Notes under the pieces: model-generated
What the model was told of the DNA's origin: nothing
Databases searched by the model: none
What the model saw: only the letters and a program-made list of their open reading frames with translations
Made by a program: the position numbers and the translations under genes
NCBI GenBank assembly: GCA_002419505.1
Contig: DIGF01000001.1
Coordinates: forward strand, 1 to 16,865
Reading direction: 5' to 3'
Length of the DNA stretch: 16,865 nucleotides
Origin: Caryophanales bacterium UBA5729
GTDB taxonomy: Bacteria > Bacillota_I > Bacilli_A > Izemoplasmatales > Hujiaoplasmataceae
Part shown: one piece after another, positions 1-6,081 of the stretch
Layout: each line of letters starts with the position of its first letter
How positions within the stretch are numbered: the first letter of the stretch is position 1

Positions 1-8
1 TTGTTATT

Positions 9-14
9 TGTCAA
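9..14 (-). promoter_or_regulatory. Possible -35 box of a minus-strand gene beyond the left edge
   Basis: TTGACA is read on the minus strand just after the thrS hairpin. Only 8 further bases are in the window, so the -10 cannot be checked. Confidence 0.25.
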
Positions 15-21
15 CACTCTG

Positions 22-50
22 AATAAGGAAAGGCTGAGCCTTCCCTTATT
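22..50. terminator. Strong hairpin at the thrS 3' end
   Basis: Arms 22-34 and 38-50 form a 13-position stem around a 3-base loop. As minus-strand RNA the stem is fully paired with one G-U. As plus-strand RNA it has one A-C mismatch but is followed by T6 and TATCTTT. The hairpin contains the thrS stop codon (48-46). It probably ends thrS transcription and/or that of a convergent gene left of the window; direction is uncertain. Confidence 0.6.
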
Positions 51-1950
51 TTTTATCTTTAATTTCTTTAACTATCAAATCTAAAAATTCACTCACTTTT
101 ACAGATGTTTGTGCTTGTTCACCGTAACGGCGATAAGTTACCTCATTACTTTCAACTTCCTTATCCCCAACTACTAGTTGATAAGGAACTTTTTTAGTTT
201 GAGCTTCTCTAATTTTATAACCGAGTTTTTCATCGCGATCATCCAAATCAACTCTAATTCCTTTTTCTTGTAAATCGATAACCAATTTTTTTGAGAATTC
301 TAAGTGATAATCATTATTAACTGGAATCACCAAAACTTGTAAAGGTGCCATCCAAGCAGGGAATGCTCCACCATAATGCTCAATCAAAATACCGATAAAT
401 CTTTCGATAGAACCATACAAAGCTCGATGCAACATTACTGGTCTTTGCTTTTCTCCGTTGGAGTCAATATAGGTTAAATCAAAACGTTCCGGCAGATTCA
501 TATCGAGCTGAATAGTTCCGCATTGCCAAATCCTCTTCATGGAATCCCTAAGTTTAAAATCAAGTTTAGGACCATAAAAAGCGCCGTCTCCAGGATTTAC
601 TTTATATTCTTTTCCGATTGACTCAAGTGCGTCAGCTAATGCTTTTTCCGCTTTATCCCAAGTCGCAATTTCACCAATAAATTTTTCTGCAGGTCGAGTT
701 GATAATTCAATGTTATATTCTAAACCAAAAACTGAATACATATATTCATAAAGCCTTATCAGTTCTTTTACTTCATTGACAATCATATCTTCGGTCATAA
801 AAATATGCGCATCATCTTGAGTGAAGTTTCTTACTCTAAATAAGCCGTTTAAAGCTCCACTAGCCTCGTGGCGGTGAACCAAACCCAATTCCCCGACTTT
901 TAAAGGAAAGTCCTTGTACGAATGAATGTCACGCTTGTATACCAACATCCCGCCAGGGCAATTCATTGGCTTTATCGCATACTCTTGTTCATCAATCTCA
1001 CTAATATACATATTTTCGCGGTAGTTATACCAGTGACCAGAAACTTCCCATAATTCTTTATTTAACATAATCGGTGTTTGAATTAACTTATAACCTTCTT
1101 TAAGATGTACATCATACCAAAAATTTTCCAGTTCGCGCCTAAGAATCATCCCGTTTGGTAACCAAAACGGAAAACCAGGACCGTACTCACTTAGCATAAA
1201 TAAATCAAGTTGTTTACCAAGTTTGCGGTGATCGCGTTTTTTTCTTTCTTCAAGATTATTTAAATGTTCATCCAACTCTTCCTTAGTAAAAAACACAGTT
1301 CCGTAAACCCTTGTCAACTGTTTGTTATTTGAATCTCCACGCCAATAAGCCCCTGCCAAACTTAGCAGTTTAAAATGTTTAATCCACTTAGTTCCTGGCA
1401 AGTGAGGTCCGCGGCACAAATCGGTAAAATGACTTTGTTTATAAATGCTAATTTCCTCATCTTTAGGTAAGTCTTTGATTAACTCGATTTTATATGGATC
1501 GTCATGGAAAAAATCGAGAGCTTCTTCATAAGACAAAATTCCTCGCTCAATTTTAGAATTTTGCGAAGCGATTTTTTTCATTTCTTTTTCGATTGTTTTT
1601 AGGTCGTTTTCAACTAAAATATCAGTTCCGAGATCAATATCGTAGTAAAAGCCTTCCTCGATAACCGGACCAACACCAAACTTAGCGTGCGGGTATAGTT
1701 TTTTTATTGTCTCTGCCATGAGATGAGCAGTAGAATGTCTCAAAACATCTAGTGCTTCAGGATCGTTTTCTGTTATAAACGCAACCTCTGAATCTGCTTT
1801 TATCACTCGGTCCATATCCAAAACTTTACCATTAACTTTGGCAGCTACGGAACTCTTTTTTAAAGATAGAGAAATATCTTCTGCAATCTCAAATAATGAT
1901 TTTGGTTCTAAATATTCTCTTTGTGAACCATCAGGTAATGTAATATTCAT
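46..1950 (-). CDS. thrS: Threonyl-tRNA synthetase (class II)
   Basis: Charges tRNA-Thr with threonine in the cytosol and hydrolyses mischarged Ser-tRNA-Thr. The 634-residue product has the full bacterial layout: TGS domain (about 1-62), editing domain with the H72xxxH76 motif plus C179 and H183 in the LCRGPH segment, class II catalytic core (about 240-530), and C-terminal anticodon-binding domain (about 535-634). The three zinc/substrate ligands are visible as C331 (MNCPGG), H382 and H508. The ATG at 1950 was chosen because it follows AAGGAGG at good spacing and begins with the standard TGS sequence MNITLPDG. The in-frame extension to 2013 only translates the T-box and its terminator. Expression is under its own promoter and a Thr T-box. 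No truncation or missing key residue was seen. Confidence 0.98.
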   Translation of the reverse strand: MNITLPDGSQREYLEPKSLFEIAEDISLSLKKSSVAAKVNGKVLDMDRVIKADSEVAFITENDPEALDVLRHSTAHLMAETIKKLYPHAKFGVGPVIEEGFYYDIDLGTDILVENDLKTIEKEMKKIASQNSKIERGILSYEEALDFFHDDPYKIELIKDLPKDEEISIYKQSHFTDLCRGPHLPGTKWIKHFKLLSLAGAYWRGDSNNKQLTRVYGTVFFTKEELDEHLNNLEERKKRDHRKLGKQLDLFMLSEYGPGFPFWLPNGMILRRELENFWYDVHLKEGYKLIQTPIMLNKELWEVSGHWYNYRENMYISEIDEQEYAIKPMNCPGGMLVYKRDIHSYKDFPLKVGELGLVHRHEASGALNGLFRVRNFTQDDAHIFMTEDMIVNEVKELIRLYEYMYSVFGLEYNIELSTRPAEKFIGEIATWDKAEKALADALESIGKEYKVNPGDGAFYGPKLDFKLRDSMKRIWQCGTIQLDMNLPERFDLTYIDSNGEKQRPVMLHRALYGSIERFIGILIEHYGGAFPAWMAPLQVLVIPVNNDYHLEFSKKLVIDLQEKGIRVDLDDRDEKLGYKIREAQTKKVPYQLVVGDKEVESNEVTYRRYGEQAQTSVKVSEFLDLIVKEIKDKK

Positions 1951-1967
1951 ATTATCCTCCTTATTTA

Positions 1968-2165
1968 TAAAAAAAATCGCCCTTAGTAAAGGGCGAATTA
2001 ATCGCGGTACCACCTTATTTTATAACTCAAACCGTTAACGCCTGGTACGGACTTTATTAAAGTCACTCTGAGGTGGTAACTATCAAACTTTAGTAAGTAG
2101 CTTACACCATTTCTACTTTCGCTTTTCCAAAGGTTTTGATAATCATGTCCTCGTCTTCGTTTTAT
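1968..2165 (-). promoter_or_regulatory. T-box riboswitch (tRNA-Thr sensing) in the thrS leader
   Basis: The minus-strand leader carries the 14-base T-box core AAGGTGGTACCGCG at 2016-2003, which contains the bulge that pairs with the uncharged tRNA acceptor end. Upstream is a stem I region (about 2160-2045) with the GACGAGGACA-like 5' part and an apical ATGGTGTAAGC segment. The specifier is ACC (Thr) at 2077-2075, within GTTACCACCTCAGAGT. Downstream, a terminator hairpin (1995-1978) competes with the antiterminator formed around the T-box core. Uncharged tRNA-Thr should stabilise the antiterminator and allow thrS expression, as is known for the family. The Thr assignment is supported by both the specifier and the downstream gene. 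Exact leader ends are estimated. Confidence 0.95.
1969..1995 (-). terminator. Rho-independent terminator of the thrS T-box
   Basis: On the minus strand, CGCCCTT (1995-1989) pairs with AAGGGCG (1984-1978) around a 4-base loop, followed by A and a run of U. It lies between the T-box core and the thrS Shine-Dalgarno, where a conditional terminator is expected. It would also stop read-through from dnaI. Confidence 0.92.
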
Positions 2166-2171
2166 AATAAT

Positions 2172-2199
2172 ATTATATAACTATAAACTGCTTTGTCAA
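2172..2199 (-). promoter_or_regulatory. Sigma-A-type promoter of thrS
   Basis: A consensus -35 TTGACA (2199-2194) and -10 TATAAT (2177-2172) are separated by 16 bases, which puts the start site near 2165, just before the T-box stem I. The -35 box contains the dnaI stop codon TGA (2198-2196), so the promoter begins inside the upstream gene. Confidence 0.85.
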
Positions 2200-3095
2200 G
2201 AAGTATGTGGCATTTCTGTTAAAACGAATTCTATTGCCATCCGCTTAATTCTTTCCACAATTCGATAAGCGGCTACGGTTTCTAAACTATTGTCAGATTT
2301 TTTCATCGCTTTCGCTAATTCGGAAAAGTTGAGGTTTGATGAAAAAAATGTTGGACGATTGTCTAAAAGTCGATGTTGTAAAATCGGACCCAATACTTCA
2401 TCCCGAATAAATTCGCTAAAGTATTCTCCACCTACGTCATCTAACATTAGGATTTCTGCGGTTTTCAGATCGGCTATCTTATCCTCTAAAGTCCCATCTC
2501 CAATCGATGATTTTAACTCTCTAGCTAAATCAGGATAATAAGCAAAATAAACTTTATGTCCAAGTTTAGCTAATTCATTAGCAATAATTGCTAAAATATA
2601 GGTTTTGCCGGTTCCGTACTTTCCGGAGATGTAAATCCCCTTCATAAAATTCTTTTCCGAGTACTCCTTAAGAAACTTTAAAATGTAATTGTTAATTGAT
2701 TTTCTAGTATCGCCAATCAAATCTAAATCATCGAGACTAGCGTTAAAAATCTTTTTAGGAACATAAAAAGCTTGGATGTTAGCATTTGACTCTTGAAGTT
2801 TATTATAACGACAACGCGAGTAAACTAATGAGACGTGATTAGGGCTAAACTCTAGTTCCGGAGTGAGGCCCTTATTATTTAGTTTACAAAATTCCAAACC
2901 TTTGCAATTGCTACAGATATTTTTTTCTTCACGATAAGTCAAAAAAACATTTAAGGATTTAATGACGTCTTCATGTTTCATGTCATGATCCAAAATAAAT
3001 TTTTCAATTATTTGATCTTGCATTAATTTTTCAATTATTGAATCGTAATCCAATTCTTTTTCTGGATATTTAATATAGTCTTTAATTGACTTCAT
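2196..3095 (-). CDS. dnaI: Primosomal protein DnaI, helicase loader
   Basis: AAA+ ATPase that loads the replicative helicase onto DNA during initiation and restart, working with DnaB and DnaD in Bacillus-type systems. The 299-residue product has a cysteine cluster C61-x2-C64-x5-C70 followed by H87 and C95, matching the zinc-binding N-terminal helicase-binding domain. It then has the AAA+ core with Walker A GKYGTGKT (158-165), Walker B LMLDDVG (216-222), a sensor-1-like SSN (252-254) and a C-terminal basic R278/R281/R284 region. Length is close to the Bacillus protein. The ATG follows GAAGGAGA and lies 2 bases after the dnaB stop, indicating co-transcription and probably coupled translation. 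It ends in TGA inside the thrS -35 box. Confidence 0.95.
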   Translation of the reverse strand: MKSIKDYIKYPEKELDYDSIIEKLMQDQIIEKFILDHDMKHEDVIKSLNVFLTYREEKNICSNCKGLEFCKLNNKGLTPELEFSPNHVSLVYSRCRYNKLQESNANIQAFYVPKKIFNASLDDLDLIGDTRKSINNYILKFLKEYSEKNFMKGIYISGKYGTGKTYILAIIANELAKLGHKVYFAYYPDLARELKSSIGDGTLEDKIADLKTAEILMLDDVGGEYFSEFIRDEVLGPILQHRLLDNRPTFFSSNLNFSELAKAMKKSDNSLETVAAYRIVERIKRMAIEFVLTEMPHTS

Positions 3096-3097
3096 GA

Positions 3098-4297
3098 TTA
3101 ACTATCTCCTTCAATCTCTTTTAGATATTCATCTAACCAATCTGGTTTAGCGTCAGGGCGAGAATCTTTCTTATATTTAGGGGTATCTTTTGCACTTTCA
3201 AGATGTTTTATATAATCAAGAGCTAGTTCGACAGTGTCTATTTTATCTCGCTTCCAACCCATTCCAACCTTTTGAATATATGGATAACTCGGAAGATTTT
3301 TTCCTTTTGTTTTGACAATATAAGCCAAAAGCACATTAACGACACCAGAATCTAAGCCTACCTCATCAATCAATCTTTCAACATGTCTTAAATCAGCGGT
3401 GGAAACCAAGCCGTCACCTAATTCTGATAAAACTTCCTTAGGTGGAGTTAACTTAAAAAAATCAACAATACTTAAGTTTTCATCAGTTTTAACATAAACT
3501 TCTTCTTTATTTGGGTCAACTACATCAGAACTATAATTTGAACGAGAGTTTTTTGCTAAAACTTCAATACTAACTAAATTTTCTTCATCAATTGACTTCA
3601 TTAAAATTTCCGCCATTTTAAGCTCATCATGGCCATAAACATAACTTAACTGTTCAATCTTTGACTTTACCGCTTCAGTCAAGTTTTCGATATCAAAAAT
3701 ATCCAAAGGAATCGTCTCAATAAACAAGCGCCAATTAAAATTATAATTGTTCAGTTTAGCGAAACTCTTAGTTTTACTTGTCAAAAGATCATTCTCATAT
3801 TCATTATCATTTGTATCTAAAGCTGGAAAAACCTCATTAAAAGCCTTAGAAATATTGTATTTTTGTTTTTTGCTTAAGCTTTTTACCTTAAAAATCTTTA
3901 ACAATTTTTTAAAGCGAGTTTTGGTTATTGAAGCTATCAAATACTCACCAAGAATTCCGTCATTGATAAAACTGCTTGCACTTAAAGGTGATTTAATCTC
4001 ATAAGTAAAATTATCATTGGCAAAAAAAGTGACCAACAAACCAATCGCTTCAAGTTTATGTCTGTCCTGTTCAATCACTTGAACTTTTTGTCCTAATAAA
4101 GATTCTAAATCAGCGTGGAGATATTCTTCAGATACTAAATCTTGACGATTCATTAAATTCATTAATGTAAGATATAAAACAAAGGCTCCTTCGCCAATAA
4201 TCGGTTGATATAACAAAGTTAAAACTTGGTAATCAACCTCTGAACAAAAACTCTCTCCAGAGACAATAAATGTGTCGCTTCTTCTTAATGTTTCCAA
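3098..4297 (-). CDS. dnaB: Replication initiation protein DnaB (DnaB/DnaD family)
   Basis: Bacillus-type DnaB (not the helicase) acts with DnaD and DnaI to recruit helicase at the origin and at restart sites. The 399-residue product has an N-terminal winged-helix-like region (about 10-105) and a C-terminal DnaB/DnaD homology block at about 297-365. The latter includes the characteristic run YPYIQKVGMGW (338-348) followed by a helix containing ALDYIK. The start is TTG at 4297, fixed by a perfect AGGAGG 8 bases upstream (4311-4306) and by lack of a better in-frame ATG. The gene sits directly ahead of dnaI, as in Bacillus. Sequence divergence is high, so the assignment rests on the C-terminal motif, the length and the dnaI neighbour. 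Confidence 0.88.
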   Translation of the reverse strand: METLRRSDTFIVSGESFCSEVDYQVLTLLYQPIIGEGAFVLYLTLMNLMNRQDLVSEEYLHADLESLLGQKVQVIEQDRHKLEAIGLLVTFFANDNFTYEIKSPLSASSFINDGILGEYLIASITKTRFKKLLKIFKVKSLSKKQKYNISKAFNEVFPALDTNDNEYENDLLTSKTKSFAKLNNYNFNWRLFIETIPLDIFDIENLTEAVKSKIEQLSYVYGHDELKMAEILMKSIDEENLVSIEVLAKNSRSNYSSDVVDPNKEEVYVKTDENLSIVDFFKLTPPKEVLSELGDGLVSTADLRHVERLIDEVGLDSGVVNVLLAYIVKTKGKNLPSYPYIQKVGMGWKRDKIDTVELALDYIKHLESAKDTPKYKKDSRPDAKPDWLDEYLKEIEGDS

Positions 4298-4305
4298 AAA
4301 ACTTT

Positions 4306-4311
4306 CCTCCT
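4306..4311 (-). promoter_or_regulatory. Ribosome binding site deciding the TTG start of dnaB
   Basis: AGGAGG on the minus strand lies 8 bases before the TTG at 4297. The TAG stop of the upstream small gene (4312-4310) overlaps this site, so ribosomes ending there would sit on the dnaB ribosome binding site. Confidence 0.8.
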
Positions 4312-4675
4312 AAGGATGCAAAGATATCCCTTTAAATCTAAGCTTTTCTTTTAACTTTGCATAAATCTGTATAACTTTTTTCTTTGGCCGGTGATAACCG
4401 AATCCACCGAACCAATTCAGTTTTAAATCAACACCAATTTCTACTGGTGTAATTTCACTGAGTGTAACGATTATATCATATCCGTCACCTAACATATAGA
4501 TTTCTTTATGAATTTTATCGACATTTTTTACTTCAAGATACAATTCTTTCGCAACTTCGTTAAGGGCTGCTAAAACTTGATTGAAATTATTGCGATAGTA
4601 ATTGGTTCTTAGACTAGGATCGAGATGAAGCTCTCTAGTCTCACATGTATTTGAAAAAAAACTTTTAACTGACAT
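4310..4675 (-). CDS. Unrecognised small protein (121 aa) in the coaE-dnaB-dnaI operon
   Basis: I do not recognise this family. The product is about 121 residues, soluble-looking, with no signal peptide, no membrane segment and a single cysteine (C11). Visible layout: a short N-terminal region with HLDPSLRTNYYRNN (17-30), a helix (about 31-45), a strand-rich middle (about 46-90) with MLGDGYDIIVTLSEI (61-75) and LKLNWFGGFGYHR (84-96), and a basic C-terminal helix beginning at RPKKK (96-100). This may be a helix plus sheet plus helix fold, by inference only. The ATG at 4675 has AAGGAG upstream and overlaps the coaE end by 11 bases, implying translational coupling; the longer ORF to 4750 runs back into coaE and is rejected. 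In Bacillus this slot holds nrdR, but the CxxC zinc ribbon of NrdR is absent. Context suggests expression with replication genes, not a proven role. Confidence 0.85.
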   Translation of the reverse strand: MSVKSFFSNTCETRELHLDPSLRTNYYRNNFNQVLAALNEVAKELYLEVKNVDKIHKEIYMLGDGYDIIVTLSEITPVEIGVDLKLNWFGGFGYHRPKKKVIQIYAKLKEKLRFKGISLHP

Positions 4676-5252
4676 CTTTTTTCTCCTTAATTTTTTTAAA
4701 TATATCATTAAATTGATTTTTCGTATAATCTTTATCCTGCGAATTGTCAATTACATAATCACTCATTTTGGCTTTTTCACTCAGAGACATCTGAGAATTG
4801 ATTCTCTTTATCGCCTCTTCTTCAGAGATGTTGTTGCGATGCATCAGGCGTTCTTTTTGAATAATCGGGTCAACATAAACACAGATAATCACATCGCAAA
4901 AATCTTCCATTTTCGCTTCAAATAAAAGCGGTATATCCAATACAACCATCGACTCAGTTTTTTCGAGTTTTGTCAGCTGTTCTTTAAAGGCTCTAATTAC
5001 AAAAGGATGGGCAATTTTATTTAATTTTCTTAACATTTTTTGATTGTCAAAAACAATTTCCGCTAATGCTTGAAAATCAATTTTTTGTAAATTAAACGCC
5101 TTTTTGATTTCTGTAGCCATAACAACATTAGTATTGATTAAGTTTTTATAAATCCGATCTGCATCTAAAACCAAAACATTATTTTCTTGAAAATATTCAC
5201 TTATTAATGATTTGCCAGAGGCAATGCCTCCAGTTAAGCCGATTCTTTTCAT
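4665..5252 (-). CDS. coaE: Dephospho-CoA kinase
   Basis: Catalyses the last step of coenzyme A synthesis, ATP-dependent phosphorylation of the ribose 3'-hydroxyl of dephospho-CoA. The 195-residue product starts MKRIGLTGGIASGKS, with the P-loop at 8-15. It has the LDADRI segment (29-34), DIPLLFE (106-112) and the lid-type stretch RLMHRNNISEEEAIKR (135-150), all typical of CoaE. Length fits the family. The ATG lies 3 bases after the mutM stop, with AAAGGAAA upstream. Its 3' end overlaps the next gene by 11 bases. Placement between mutM and dnaB matches Bacillus. It is metabolically linked to coaX and the ECF gene further upstream. Confidence 0.96.
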   Translation of the reverse strand: MKRIGLTGGIASGKSLISEYFQENNVLVLDADRIYKNLINTNVVMATEIKKAFNLQKIDFQALAEIVFDNQKMLRKLNKIAHPFVIRAFKEQLTKLEKTESMVVLDIPLLFEAKMEDFCDVIICVYVDPIIQKERLMHRNNISEEEAIKRINSQMSLSEKAKMSDYVIDNSQDKDYTKNQFNDIFKKIKEKKDVS

Positions 5253-5255
5253 TTT

Positions 5256-6080
5256 TTATTTCCTTTTTTGGCAAGTTGGACAAAAATAGGTTCCTCTTCC
5301 TCCAACTTTAGTTTTAATAATTACATCATTGCAAACTTGACAAAGTTTCCCAGCTAAAGTGTGAACTTTTAGCTCGTTTTGAAATCTGCCATCAACACCT
5401 AAACTAGACTGATAGGTCCTGATTGTCGTTCCACCTAGTTTAATTGCTTTATCTAAAACGATCTTAGCATTTTTTAAGATTGTGACTACCTCTTCTTTGC
5501 TGAGGTTGCTAGCTAATTCCGCTGGGTGAATTTTCGAAAGGAATAAAGTTTCATCTACATAGATGTTTCCTAAACCGGTTAAAATTGTCTGATCTAATAG
5601 TACCGCTTTAATCGGTCGAGTTGATTTGTGAATCAACTCATATAATTTATCGTAATCAATCTTAGACTGATTGGCTTCGTATCCTAATTTTTTAATGCTT
5701 TCAAGTTGTTTTTCTTCCCCTTTGAGAACCAATTCCATGGTCCCAAATTTTCTAACATCATGATAAGATAAACAATCGCCGCTATCCAACTCGAAAATCA
5801 CATGTTCATGTTTAGTGACTTCACCCAAACTCTTTCTAATAAAGTATTTGCCTTCCATTCTTAAGTGACTTACTAAAGTATAGTCCTCAAGTTCAAAAAA
5901 CAAATATTTACCATAACGGTTTATTCCAGTAATTTTTTGATTAGTAACCTTATTTTTAAACTCTTCCAATCGCATTTTTATAATGTTAGGATATGGAGTT
6001 ATAACTTTTACTATCTTCAATCCGATCAAATGTCTTTTTAACGTTTCCTTAACCGTTTCTACTTCTGGTAATTCGGGCAT
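5256..6080 (-). CDS. mutM: Formamidopyrimidine-DNA glycosylase (MutM/Fpg)
   Basis: Removes oxidised purines (8-oxoguanine, formamidopyrimidines) and nicks the abasic site by its lyase activity. The 274-residue product begins MPELPEVETV, with catalytic proline P2 (the amino terminus after Met removal) and E3. It has the conserved lysine K58 (RYGKYLFFEL), H72, R110, and N172 in the TGLGNIYVDE helix-two-turn-helix. The C-terminal zinc finger has C247, C250, C267 and C270 with the GGRGT loop (260-264). All key residues are present. The ATG lies 1 base after the polA stop, and its ribosome binding site GAGGTGA is inside the polA end, so the two are probably translationally coupled. Confidence 0.97.
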   Translation of the reverse strand: MPELPEVETVKETLKRHLIGLKIVKVITPYPNIIKMRLEEFKNKVTNQKITGINRYGKYLFFELEDYTLVSHLRMEGKYFIRKSLGEVTKHEHVIFELDSGDCLSYHDVRKFGTMELVLKGEEKQLESIKKLGYEANQSKIDYDKLYELIHKSTRPIKAVLLDQTILTGLGNIYVDETLFLSKIHPAELASNLSKEEVVTILKNAKIVLDKAIKLGGTTIRTYQSSLGVDGRFQNELKVHTLAGKLCQVCNDVIIKTKVGGRGTYFCPTCQKRK

Positions 6081-6081
6081 T

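Noticed and set aside
1951..2013. N-terminal extension of ThrRS from a GTG at 2013
   Set aside because: It would translate the T-box core and the terminator hairpin; AAGGAGG and the conserved beginning mark 1950 as the start.
4310..4750. Small gene read as NrdR or as a 146-residue protein starting at 4750
   Set aside because: No CxxC zinc ribbon or ATP-cone features of NrdR, and the extra N-terminal residues are coaE sequence read in another frame. The ATG at 4675 has the ribosome binding site.
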